Source: Spirochaetales bacterium (GTDB taxonomy: Bacteria > Spirochaetota > Spirochaetia > DSM-2461). From it: a DNA stretch of 64,000 nucleotides. The DNA lies in assembly GCA_028533045.1 (NCBI GenBank), contig JAQQAP010000027.1, forward strand, positions 48,113-112,112, in the 5' to 3' direction. The notes under the pieces are model-generated. The model worked only from the letters and a program-made list of their open reading frames with translations, did no database searches and had not been told where the DNA came from. The first letter of the stretch is position 1. Every line of letters begins with the position of its first letter. Made by a program: the position numbers and the translations under genes. This document shows, piece by piece, positions 24,371 to 32,549 of this stretch.

Positions 24371-25123
24371 TTACCAGAGCCTCATGAGTCGTTTCCACTC
24401 TTCGCTTCCCCTAAGGGAGTAGAAGGCTTCGTCCTTCTCCATAACCGTTTTTTTTACCGCACCCCAGCGCCTTTTGGCTATGAGCATGAGGATGGTCATC
24501 GATTCATCGGGGTAACCCATGGCCGCCAAAAGAGAGGCGTAAGGGAAGGCTCCCGTTCGGGGAGAGAGAGCGTAGGCCCGGGAAAAGTATCGGAAAACCC
24601 GTTCTATTTTCTCTTCGCTTATCCACCAGGCGTAGCCCAAGTCAATATATGCCAGGGCCATGGCGCTTTTATTGCGGAGTTTCTCCTCCTTGCCCTTCTC
24701 CTTGTAAAGAGTTTCCAGGGCATGAATGAAGAGGCCGATGTGTTTAAGCCGACTTTTGGACAGGGCCTTGTCCAGCTCGTCCAGGGCGTCGTTGCTGCCC
24801 ATGGTCCGGGCAATGGTAAAGACCGATTCCCCGTCATCGTCTCTGATGTGGAGCATGGCATGGTTTCTAAGGAGTCGGGGGATTACCCGGTGGCTGTCAT
24901 AGTAGACGGCATGCATCAGGGGGGTCCAGCTCTCATGGTCCCGTTTGTTTACGAGAGCTCCCCGTTCCAGGGCAGTTTTAACCAGAAGATCCGAATCGGT
25001 ACGGCAGCCCAGAAGCATAAGAGACTGGGGGGACATCTCCTTTTCCCGGACCGAGAGCTCTTCCTCCTCGGAAAGGGTACGGGTGAGTTGGGGATTTTTT
25101 AACAAACTTTCCACTGCCGTCAT
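24371..25123 (-). CDS. Ankyrin-repeat protein with helical C-terminal domain
   Basis: A 250-residue cytosolic protein. Residues about 30-130 hold two to three ankyrin repeats (DLLVKTALERGALVNKRDHESWTPLMHAVYYDSHRVIPRLLRNHAMLHIRDDDGESVFTIA), a protein-interaction scaffold. Residues about 135-250 are helical and TPR-like (ALAYIDLGYAWWISEEKIERVFRYFSRAYALSPRTGAFPYASLLAAMG). No catalytic motif is visible. A promoter of the leaderless type precedes the ATG. Confidence 0.82.
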   Translation of the reverse strand: MTAVESLLKNPQLTRTLSEEEELSVREKEMSPQSLMLLGCRTDSDLLVKTALERGALVNKRDHESWTPLMHAVYYDSHRVIPRLLRNHAMLHIRDDDGESVFTIARTMGSNDALDELDKALSKSRLKHIGLFIHALETLYKEKGKEEKLRNKSAMALAYIDLGYAWWISEEKIERVFRYFSRAYALSPRTGAFPYASLLAAMGYPDESMTILMLIAKRRWGAVKKTVMEKDEAFYSLRGSEEWKRLMRLW

Positions 25124-25131
25124 AGGGAGAA

Positions 25132-25160
25132 ACTATAGCAGAAATCGCCGGGGCCGTAAA
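25132..25160 (-). promoter_or_regulatory. Promoter of the ankyrin gene, near-leaderless
   Basis: On the minus strand TTTACG (25160-25155), 17-bp spacer, TATAGT (25137-25132), then eight bases to the ATG at 25123. The intervening TTCTCCCT has no Shine-Dalgarno character. Confidence 0.5.
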
Positions 25161-25195
25161 GAAAGGCTTAGGCTTAGCTGTGAAATTTCCCGGGC

Positions 25196-25225
25196 TTGAA
25201 TTGCTTGCAGGGAACAGGCTAGGAT
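25196..25225 (+). promoter_or_regulatory. Possible promoter of the glycosyltransferase gene
   Basis: TTGAAT (25196-25201), 18-bp spacer, TAGGAT (25220-25225), five bases before the ATG at 25231. The AGGA inside the -10 could alternatively act as a ribosome-binding site. Confidence 0.35.
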
Positions 25226-25230
25226 AAGCT

Positions 25231-26079
25231 ATGCCCTCAATCTCCCTCATCATCCCCGTTTACAACCGTCCTTTACTTCTTCTTGAGGCCTTGAAATCAG
25301 TCTTGTCCCAAACCCGTCTGCCAGAAGAGATCATAGTCGTTGATGACGGTTCCGGCGATGAAACTGTTGGAGCTGCCCGGGATTTTCTGGAGAAAGCAGA
25401 GGCTGATTTGAACTGGAAGCTTTTTGAGCTTGATCACTGCGGGATGGCCGGGGCTGTACGGAATTACGGGGTGGCCGCGTCCAGGGGAGAGTGGATTGCT
25501 TTTCTCGATTCGGACGATTTGTGGGAGCCGGAGAAGCTGGCCCGTCAGGAGGCGTATATTCTGGACCACCCCCGGATCCGTTTGATTCATACCCGGGAGA
25601 AATGGCTTCGCGGCGAAAAAACGGTGAGTCAGAAAAAACAGAAGCACCGGCGGGAGGGGGACATTTTCCCCGATGCTCTGAATAAGTGCATCATCGGACC
25701 GTCCACAGTGATGGTTCGGCGGGATCTATGGGACGAGACAGGCGGGTTCCGGGAGGATCTGGAGATTGCCGAGGATTATGAACTTTGGTTACGTATGACT
25801 GCCTTAGAGCCTGTGGGCTACCTGGATACACCGCTCATAACAAAGCGGGCCGGCGGCTGGGATCAGCTATCGGAAAAATACGGGCAGATTGAGAAGTTTC
25901 GTTTGGAAGGGCTGGCGGGCCTGGTGGAATCGAAGTGGTTCGGGGATAAAAAAATAGCCCCGGCCCGAATTGAACTGGCCGAGGCTGAGTTCCGCCGCAA
26001 ATGCCTCATCTACGCCCTGGGCTGTGAAAAGCGGGGGCGCCTGGAAGAAGGGGCATTCTGGCGGAAACGGGGAGAGTAG
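25231..26079 (+). CDS. Family 2 glycosyltransferase
   Basis: A 282-residue GT-A fold enzyme transferring a sugar from a nucleotide-sugar donor. The N-terminus is canonical (ISLIIPVYNRPLLLLEALKSVLSQTRLPEEIIVVDDGSGDET), with the acidic donor-binding residues in AFLDSDDLWEPEKL (DxD) and the catalytic-base region ETGGFREDLEIAEDYELWLR. There are no membrane helices, so it is cytosolic or peripheral. Donor and acceptor are unknown. No other glycan genes are nearby. It is convergent with hflC. Confidence 0.92.
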   Translation: MPSISLIIPVYNRPLLLLEALKSVLSQTRLPEEIIVVDDGSGDETVGAARDFLEKAEADLNWKLFELDHCGMAGAVRNYGVAASRGEWIAFLDSDDLWEPEKLARQEAYILDHPRIRLIHTREKWLRGEKTVSQKKQKHRREGDIFPDALNKCIIGPSTVMVRRDLWDETGGFREDLEIAEDYELWLRMTALEPVGYLDTPLITKRAGGWDQLSEKYGQIEKFRLEGLAGLVESKWFGDKKIAPARIELAEAEFRRKCLIYALGCEKRGRLEEGAFWRKRGE

Positions 26080-26095
26080 TTCTCCTGTCTTTCGT

Positions 26096-27109
26096 TTATT
26101 CCTTGTCGTAAAGGTAATCGAAATAGTCCATGTCGGTGGTCAAGGTTTTCTTTAAACCGGGCATGGTGTTTTTATAGGACTCCATGGCTTTCCAGAAGTT
26201 GTAGAAGTCCTCGTCCTGGCCGTAGGCTTCGGCGTAGATGGCGGCCGCCTTGGCGTCGGCTTCACCTTTTATAGCTTCAGATTTATCGTAAGCCTCGGAT
26301 AGGATAGTGTCTTTTTTCTTGCTTAAGAGTCCAAGCCACTCTTCCTTTTGTCCTTCCCCGGCTGATCTATTAAACTGGGCCTTTTGTGCCCTCTCCTGAA
26401 TCATCCGTTCATAAACGGAAGGGGTGAGTTCATCGGAATATTTGATCTGTCTTATTACAATATCAATGAGTTCGATACCGTACTTTGGTGTATTCCCTTT
26501 TGCTAGGGAAAGCATATCTTCAGAGAGTTTTAGTCTACCCTGAGTTATTTCTTTGACTTCATCTTCTCCGGCAGCAGCCTGAGCTAATGTGGGCGAGGAA
26601 TCAGCTCCCTCAGCTTGTCTCTGAGCTTCTGCTTCCGCTTCTGCTTCTGCCTCAGCTTTGGCTTTAAGTTGTTGAGATTCAATAATCTGGTTAGTGTTTC
26701 TTACGGACTCTTCAAGAGGATACTGGGCAATAACCGTCTTTACCGCAGACTCAATGATGTCGTCCAGTTTGGCGTGAGCCTGGTTTTCCGTCTTAACCGC
26801 TTCGTAAAAAAGTGTCGGATTCGTAATGCGCCACCGGGCTGTGGTGTCTACCCAGATATATTGCTGGTCGCTGTTGGGTATTTTTTTGGCATCCCCGTCC
26901 CAGGAGAGAGTCTTTTTGGGATAGTATTGGACATTGTCAATACCGGGCATTTTAATCTTAAAGCCTGCTTCCGTTTCGGTTCGAATCAGTTTCCCGAATC
27001 GGATAACCACGGCTTGTTGCCCTTCCTGCACGATAAAGAAGGGCCGGAGAATCATAACGAGTACGAAAATTACCGCAATTATCACGGCGGTTCTCACTAA
27101 TTTGTTCAT
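26096..27109 (-). CDS. hflC: HflC, SPFH protease-regulator subunit
   Basis: A 337-residue membrane protein with one N-terminal helix (residues 7-26) and a periplasmic SPFH domain (FIVQEGQQAVVIRFGKLIRTETEAGFKIKMPGIDNVQYYPKKTLSWDG). With HflK it forms a cage around the AAA protease FtsH and controls turnover of membrane proteins. A segment of about 30 residues rich in Ala and Glu (AKAEAEAEAEAEAQRQAEG) interrupts the middle of the protein, which is longer than in E. coli HflC. It overlaps hflK by 4 bp. Confidence 0.93.
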   Translation of the reverse strand: MNKLVRTAVIIAVIFVLVMILRPFFIVQEGQQAVVIRFGKLIRTETEAGFKIKMPGIDNVQYYPKKTLSWDGDAKKIPNSDQQYIWVDTTARWRITNPTLFYEAVKTENQAHAKLDDIIESAVKTVIAQYPLEESVRNTNQIIESQQLKAKAEAEAEAEAEAQRQAEGADSSPTLAQAAAGEDEVKEITQGRLKLSEDMLSLAKGNTPKYGIELIDIVIRQIKYSDELTPSVYERMIQERAQKAQFNRSAGEGQKEEWLGLLSKKKDTILSEAYDKSEAIKGEADAKAAAIYAEAYGQDEDFYNFWKAMESYKNTMPGLKKTLTTDMDYFDYLYDKE

Positions 27110-28092
27110 TGGATACCTCCGGAAGTTATATTTTTGAGAGGAAGAAAGTTGTCCAGGTTTCTGTCTATGATTTCCAAGTCTCCCTCGGAGGTAAGAATCT
27201 CTTCCATGGTTTCCCAGTAGAGTCGGTCTTCCATAATTTCCGGATTACGACGGTATTCTTCATAAACCGCCTTAAAGCGGGCCACATCCCCGTTAGCTCG
27301 GTTCTCACGGGCTACGGCATAACCTTCCGCTTCCTGTATCATTCTGTTTGCTTCTCCTACCGCTTTTGGAACTTCCGCGTTGTACCGTTCCTTACCTTCG
27401 TTTATGAGCTTGTTCATATCCTGAACAGATTTATTCAATTCTTCAAAGGCAGCCTGTACGGCTCCTTCGGGAGGAACGACATCCTGGAGCTTCACAGCTT
27501 CGATTTCTACGCCCATCCGATAGCCTTCCAGGGTTTTTTCAATCAGTTCTTCCGCATTGACCTCAATTTTCGTTCTATCCTCAGACATAACATCAAAAAT
27601 ACTACTGTCCCCCACCAGCATATTGATGGTGGACTGGGACACGTCGCGGATCGTTTTTTCCCGGTCGGCGGAACGGAAGTTGAAGAGCCAGGCCTGGGGG
27701 TCGCTGATCTTGTACTGGATAATCCAGGACACATTGGCGATATTCAAATCTCCCGTGAGCATAAGCGACTCTTTGGAGTAGTCACCCCTGGAGTAAATCG
27801 TGGTAACTCCCGGTTCTGTGGTACGGAATCCGAACTGGAGTGTATGATTCACCGTGACCGGTACCTTGTACACCCGGTCGATTCCCAGGGGCGCCTTGAA
27901 TTGAAGCCCCGGCTCGGTCGTTTTGTAGTAACGTCCCAGGCGAAGAACGACGGCCTCTTCTGTCTGATCCACCATGTAAAAGCCGGTTAGGAGAGACATC
28001 ACCACAACCAACCCCACGAGGATGGCCGTAATTTGTCCCTTATTGAGCGATCCCTTAACCGGTTTGAAGGGATTTTCACGCTGATTTGACAT
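27106..28092 (-). CDS. hflK: HflK, SPFH protease-regulator subunit
   Basis: A 328-residue partner of HflC: cytosolic N-terminus, one helix (about residues 21-43), SPFH domain starting DQTEEAVVLRLGRYYKTTEPGLQFKAPLGIDRVYKVPV, and a helical C-terminus (EELNKSVQDMNKLINEGKERYNAEVPKAVGEANRMIQEAEGYAVARENRANGDVARFKAVYEEYRR). The first gene of the pair; AGGAGG precedes the ATG. No ftsH is in the window. Confidence 0.93.
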   Translation of the reverse strand: MSNQRENPFKPVKGSLNKGQITAILVGLVVVMSLLTGFYMVDQTEEAVVLRLGRYYKTTEPGLQFKAPLGIDRVYKVPVTVNHTLQFGFRTTEPGVTTIYSRGDYSKESLMLTGDLNIANVSWIIQYKISDPQAWLFNFRSADREKTIRDVSQSTINMLVGDSSIFDVMSEDRTKIEVNAEELIEKTLEGYRMGVEIEAVKLQDVVPPEGAVQAAFEELNKSVQDMNKLINEGKERYNAEVPKAVGEANRMIQEAEGYAVARENRANGDVARFKAVYEEYRRNPEIMEDRLYWETMEEILTSEGDLEIIDRNLDNFLPLKNITSGGIQ

Positions 28093-28215
28093 CAGTGCCT
28101 CCTTTTGTCTCGAGCCTTAGCTCTTATAAAAGAACATAACAAATTCCCGGGCCAAATGAAAGGATAATAATCTAAACCCTTCGTTTATCTCCTTTCCCTT
28201 GAGGACAAATAAGTA

Positions 28216-28221
28216 TAAAAT
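28216..28221 (+). promoter_or_regulatory. -10 box directly before the Hpt gene
   Basis: TAAAAT (inside TATAAAAT) ends six bases before the ATG at 28228, with AGGCTT between. The -35 candidate TTTCCC (28193-28198) is weak. Confidence 0.45.
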
Positions 28222-28227
28222 AGGCTT

Positions 28228-28812
28228 ATGGCGCGAATGAACAAGACACTGGCGATGAATCGGCTGGACGGGGATGAATCTCTTTACCGCAAAATGCTGG
28301 ACTATTTTCACCGGGATTACCGGAACTATCCGGAGCGAATCCAATCGCTGATAGCCTCACGGGACAATGAAGCGTACGTTTTAACCCACAGCCTTAAGAA
28401 TATCGCCGCCTCCCTGGGCGCAGAAGACCTTTCGGAAAAGGCCTTGAATCTGGAAAAACTCCTTAAGGAGGGGATTTTTGAGGGGACCGATTCTCTTTTG
28501 GAGGTACTCCTTGAAGAATTCGAACCGGTCAAGGCCCTCCTGGATGAGGAGGAGGGTGTCGTCAAGACCGAAGAAAAGTCTGGGGGAACGGGCTGGACCG
28601 ATTTGACCCAAATGATTGATGGGCTGATTGATGCCATGGGAAGCTTCTCTCCCGACAAGGCGGAAGAAGCTCTGGAAAAGGCATCTCTTTCCTACTCTCT
28701 TATACCCGAGTCCTGTAGTGATGAGTTTGAAGATATTCTGGCCCTTGCCCGGGACTATCGTTTTTTTGATGCGGAAGAGAAGCTTATGGACTTAAAGAAG
28801 AGGCTCAAGTAA
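28228..28812 (+). CDS. Histidine phosphotransfer (Hpt) domain protein
   Basis: A 194-residue phosphorelay intermediate. Residues about 10-100 are an Hpt four-helix bundle with the phospho-accepting histidine in YVLTHSLKNIAASLGAEDLSEKALNLE. The C-terminal part, after a linker, is an acidic helical domain (MIDGLIDAMGSFSPDKAEEALEKASL...DEFEDILALARDYRFFDAEEKLMDLKKRL) like the tail found after Hpt domains in hybrid kinases. No kinase or receiver gene is adjacent, so it links to a system elsewhere. Its stop overlaps the start of the LuxR-type regulator (TAATG), which ties the two functionally. Confidence 0.85.
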   Translation: MARMNKTLAMNRLDGDESLYRKMLDYFHRDYRNYPERIQSLIASRDNEAYVLTHSLKNIAASLGAEDLSEKALNLEKLLKEGIFEGTDSLLEVLLEEFEPVKALLDEEEGVVKTEEKSGGTGWTDLTQMIDGLIDAMGSFSPDKAEEALEKASLSYSLIPESCSDEFEDILALARDYRFFDAEEKLMDLKKRLK

Positions 28813-29732
28813 TGAACGAGCTCACCGGGGGAATCAGCCCCGACATACTGACCCACTTTTCCCTTCTCATCTATTCTCTTTCATTTGCCATGTGTTTTGC
28901 CGCTCTGGCTCTTTGTATTGCCTGTTGGATCAAAGAAAAGGAGACCTGGCAGTACAAGACGATTCTTTTTATTATCTACTTTACCTTTCTTTTCTTTCTC
29001 GATGCCATCTATTTTTACTACACCCATATAATGTCCTACTCCGAGGGGGGATGGTATTTTGGGCTTTTCCTTATTATTCGAGATTTGGGTTATGCCCTGC
29101 TACTTTATTATATGGGGGCGACACTTAACTATATTCGCCGAAAGAAGTGGAGCCACTTCCAGTTATCCCTGGTTATTTTAGGGGGAATCTTCTACTTTGC
29201 CGGTTCTGTTGTGGACCGTTATACCGGTTCTCCTCTTTACCTTTCGGCAGCCATGTCTCTTCTTCTTTTTGGGGTACAGGCCTATCTACTGGCCAACAGT
29301 GCCCGGGATATAAAGCATGTTTCGGAGGTGCGTTTGCGTATCTCCCTCATCATAGTTTTTCTTGTTCCCCTGATTTTCCTGCCTCTTATCCTGATTTTCC
29401 GGTCCCTCATGCCGGAGAGACAGGCTTTGAACTTTATTGTTCTGAGTCAGTTTTACTTTTGGCTCTCCCTGGGGGCGGTCATCTATTTTCTCCAGCCTTT
29501 GGCCCTTCATCGGAGCGGAGGGGGGTTGAATTTGTCCCGGGAGAACAGGGATAAGTTCGGACTGACCGAACGGGAGGCCCAGATTATCAGGGGAATCGAC
29601 CGGGGACTTTCCTACAAGGAAATCGCCGGGGAACTGGATATCTCTCCCAATACGGTGAGTAACCATATAACCCGTATCTACCGAAAAACGGGAATCCGTT
29701 CCAAGGTGGAACTACTCAAAAAACTGCAATAA
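28812..29732 (+). CDS. Membrane-bound LuxR-family regulator with 7TM sensor
   Basis: A 306-residue protein with about seven transmembrane helices (residues 12-235) and a C-terminal LuxR helix-turn-helix (FGLTEREAQIIRGIDRGLSYKEIAGELDISPNTVSNHITRIYRKTGIRSKVELLKKL). It is a one-component membrane regulator. It is translationally coupled to the Hpt gene upstream and precedes rlmE by 13 bp. Like the AraC-type protein at 17165 it places DNA binding at the membrane. Confidence 0.9.
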   Translation: MNELTGGISPDILTHFSLLIYSLSFAMCFAALALCIACWIKEKETWQYKTILFIIYFTFLFFLDAIYFYYTHIMSYSEGGWYFGLFLIIRDLGYALLLYYMGATLNYIRRKKWSHFQLSLVILGGIFYFAGSVVDRYTGSPLYLSAAMSLLLFGVQAYLLANSARDIKHVSEVRLRISLIIVFLVPLIFLPLILIFRSLMPERQALNFIVLSQFYFWLSLGAVIYFLQPLALHRSGGGLNLSRENRDKFGLTEREAQIIRGIDRGLSYKEIAGELDISPNTVSNHITRIYRKTGIRSKVELLKKLQ

Positions 29733-29745
29733 AAGGAATTAACCC

Positions 29746-30354
29746 ATGGCTGGAAAAGGAAGGGCGAGGCCCGATCATTATACGCAAAAAGCCAAGAAAG
29801 AGGGCTATCCCGCCCGTTCTGTCTATAAACTGGAAGAGATCGACCAGAAAAACCGCTTGCTTAAACCGGGAATGCGCGTTCTCGATGTGGGGGCTTCTCC
29901 CGGCAGCTGGTCTCTCTATGTTATCCGTAAACTAAAAGGGCAGGGCCATCTGGCGGGAGTGGATTTAAAGCCTCTTAATCTGCCCAAAAAGTATCCCAAC
30001 TTCTTCTTCTACCAGGGTGATATCTTCACGGAGGAGGCGGGCAACTTTCTGCGGGAAAAAGGTCCTTACGACTTGCTTCTAAGTGATGCCGCTCCCAATA
30101 CGAGCGGTAACCGTCTGGTAGATACGAGACGCTCCTACGACCTGGTGGAACTGGTTATTAATCTGGCCGATGAGCAGGTTGGTAAGGGGGGAGCCATGGT
30201 GGTAAAGGTTTTCCAGGGAGGCGACGAGGAAGAGCTCTTTGCTAAAATGGGGGAAATCTTTAACAAAGTAAAGCGTTTTAAGCCCAAGGCGGTTCGCTCC
30301 GAATCCTTTGAGATCTACTTTATCGGTTTGGACAAGAGGGAAGGATCAAGCTGA
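29746..30354 (+). CDS. rlmE: 23S rRNA 2'-O-ribose methyltransferase RlmE (FtsJ)
   Basis: A 202-residue SAM-dependent enzyme that methylates a uridine in the A-loop of 23S rRNA. Seen are the N-terminal DHYTQKAKKEGYPARSVYKLEEI (with the first catalytic Lys), SAM motif VLDVGASPGSWS, catalytic Asp in LLSDAAPNTSGN, Lys in MVVKVFQGGDEEEL and Glu in SESFEIYFIG, completing the K-D-K-E tetrad. Start has AAAGGA upstream. The 3' end overlaps the convergent FecR-domain gene by 40 bp. Confidence 0.95.
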   Translation: MAGKGRARPDHYTQKAKKEGYPARSVYKLEEIDQKNRLLKPGMRVLDVGASPGSWSLYVIRKLKGQGHLAGVDLKPLNLPKKYPNFFFYQGDIFTEEAGNFLREKGPYDLLLSDAAPNTSGNRLVDTRRSYDLVELVINLADEQVGKGGAMVVKVFQGGDEEELFAKMGEIFNKVKRFKPKAVRSESFEIYFIGLDKREGSS

Positions 30355-32537
30355 TTCATTATCAGTAGATTCCCGTCAAAAGCCCCGGCCATGATTCGCT
30401 CATCGTATTCGTAAATGGGGGTGGTAATCTCATAACCCAACTCAATTCTCTTAACACTTTCTCCCGTTTGGGAAGAGTAGACAGTCATGGTTTCATCGCC
30501 GGTCATGGCATAGATAAATGAGCCGTGAAGCAGGGGATAGGTCTGGATTTTAGCCGCCAGGGAGGGGAGAGCCTTGCCGGTATTTCTGTCCAGGACGAAA
30601 AGGGTGTCTCCCCCATAGTAGTAAAGCCGGTCTTCGCTCAGTTGCACATTATGAATAAAGTTCCGTTTCTCCTCATGGGGATTACTCACCCATTCCAAAG
30701 ACATGGAGGAGGGGGAAAAGGCGGCTACCTGACCTTCCGAATCACAAAGATAGCCCCGTCCTTCATCAAAAACAATCGATTGCCCCATGGGGGATTCAAG
30801 TCCGCTTTCCAGAGAACGGAGGATTTTCCCGGTAGAGGAAATTTCATATATTTGACCGTCTGTTGCTGCGGTGTAAATATTTCCTTCGTAAAGGGCAGGT
30901 GTCATGAGAGAGCCCCCGGGGATAAAGACTTCCCTGATTTTTTTTCCGTCCCCCGTAAGAAAGCGGAGGGAATCCTTGGTGGGATAGAGCACCTGGTAAT
31001 CCATGGGAACCGTTTTTTGCCCGTTCAGATGGTTTTCCCGGTCGTTCATACGGGTTGTTGTGAGAATTACTCCCGTCATGCGGTTCATAACGACCAAACT
31101 TCTTTTGCCGGAAAAATAGATATAGTTGTCCGTTATGACCGGGGCGGAGTAGTTGTTGGGATAGTTGTAGGTGCGGTTGTTGAACTTCAACCAGGCCGAA
31201 GGTTCGTGGAGATACCAGATACGTCCCGTCCAGTCGGCAATGTAGATATCTTCCCCTTCCGCTGTAATTCCCGTAATTTCCTGATAGGCCCCGCGCAGAA
31301 CTTTTTCAATGGTCTTTTTTAGTTCAAGCTGAATCGTATCGGGCCAGTCCTGCTCAATATCCAGGTAGAGGTAGAGCTCGTTGTACCCTTCCAGAGTAAA
31401 GTTGACTTCCAGGGGTTCATCGGGCTTCACATCAAGGACAATGTTGCCTTTCCCGCCGTAAATCCCGTTAATGGTGATTTCACTCTGGGGGGGCGTTACT
31501 TCTATGGCAATGGTCCGGGAGGTGAGTCGGGGCAGCTTAAAGTAGTGTTTATCTGTAAAATCCCCCGAACTGTTTACCCCGACCGATTCTGTTATTTGGC
31601 TGTAACCGGGCTTGCTTATTTCCACGTCCACCAGTTGGGCCATATCAAGAATCAGGTCCACCCGTTCCCGGGTTTGGTTATAATCGGTGCTAATGAGGGT
31701 CCCTTCGTCGGAAAGGAGTGACAAGCGGTAGCGTGGGACATCTTTCTCTTTTCTAAAATGGTCGAATCCCTTCTGTACGTCATTGTAGTTGTCCCGGTTG
31801 TATTCGGAGATGGTAAGTTCGATGGTAAGAATATCCCGCACCAAATCTTCCAGATCTATCCGGTCCGGTTCCAGTCCCTGATAATCCAGAATCAGCTGTT
31901 CGTAACGTTTGTTATGGATGCGGAGTGTTTCGTCATCGATATACCAGGTTTCACCGGGAAAGAGAGGCCGCTCTTCTTCCTCGAGGGATTCAGCCCACAG
32001 TCGGTCTTCATCCTTAATAATCTCGGCCAGTTTGTCCCGGTCATCAATACCGGGGAGCATTCTCAGTTCCCCGTCCCGGTTGTACACTTCCACCCTCTCG
32101 TCTGTCATGCGGAGGGAAAAGAAGCCCTCCCGTGAGTAAAGAGTCATATGGGGGAGCTGGATTTCCAGGTTCACTCCCGGGTTTTCCACCGCTAGTTCTC
32201 CCCGATTAAGCATTATCGTCGTGAGATCGTCTTTTCCGGAGTAAAGCAGGCTTGCCTCCGTATTGCTTCCCAGGCGCATGAGAATATTTTCCTCCGTTCC
32301 CAGGTAAAGCTCTCCTTCGTCAATTCGTATTTCTCCACCCTCTTTAATAATTGTTCCGGCGATCAGGTTTTCCCAGTTGCGGTTTTTACGTGTACGGCTT
32401 CGTACGGAACCGCTTACACTGCAGCTAAGGAATTCTCCCTTTCCCGCTTCGCCCACCAGGTTCGCAGCCTTTCCCCCACAGGATGAGAAGAGGATAAGGG
32501 TAAAAAGAAAAAGAACCGTAAAACGACGAATAATCAC
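30315..32537 (-). CDS. Lipoprotein with FecR, PEGA and beta-propeller domains
   Basis: A 740-residue lipoprotein: lipobox LFSSC near residue 20, a FecR-like beta domain (about 40-150, including GELYLGTEENILMRLGSNTEASLLYSGKDDLTTIMLNRGELAVENPG), a linker, a PEGA domain (about 340-405, PPQSEITINGIYGGKGNIVLDVKPDEPLEVNFTLEGY), and a PQQ-type propeller (about 430-735) with repeats such as VVMNRMTGVILTT and FVLDRNTGKALPSL. It probably sits on the periplasmic face of a membrane and binds or senses a partner. It ends inside the rlmE coding region on the other strand. Confidence 0.82.
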   Translation of the reverse strand: MIIRRFTVLFLFTLILFSSCGGKAANLVGEAGKGEFLSCSVSGSVRSRTRKNRNWENLIAGTIIKEGGEIRIDEGELYLGTEENILMRLGSNTEASLLYSGKDDLTTIMLNRGELAVENPGVNLEIQLPHMTLYSREGFFSLRMTDERVEVYNRDGELRMLPGIDDRDKLAEIIKDEDRLWAESLEEEERPLFPGETWYIDDETLRIHNKRYEQLILDYQGLEPDRIDLEDLVRDILTIELTISEYNRDNYNDVQKGFDHFRKEKDVPRYRLSLLSDEGTLISTDYNQTRERVDLILDMAQLVDVEISKPGYSQITESVGVNSSGDFTDKHYFKLPRLTSRTIAIEVTPPQSEITINGIYGGKGNIVLDVKPDEPLEVNFTLEGYNELYLYLDIEQDWPDTIQLELKKTIEKVLRGAYQEITGITAEGEDIYIADWTGRIWYLHEPSAWLKFNNRTYNYPNNYSAPVITDNYIYFSGKRSLVVMNRMTGVILTTTRMNDRENHLNGQKTVPMDYQVLYPTKDSLRFLTGDGKKIREVFIPGGSLMTPALYEGNIYTAATDGQIYEISSTGKILRSLESGLESPMGQSIVFDEGRGYLCDSEGQVAAFSPSSMSLEWVSNPHEEKRNFIHNVQLSEDRLYYYGGDTLFVLDRNTGKALPSLAAKIQTYPLLHGSFIYAMTGDETMTVYSSQTGESVKRIELGYEITTPIYEYDERIMAGAFDGNLLIMNQLDPSLLSKPIK

Positions 32538-32549
32538 TCGGCCTCCTGT

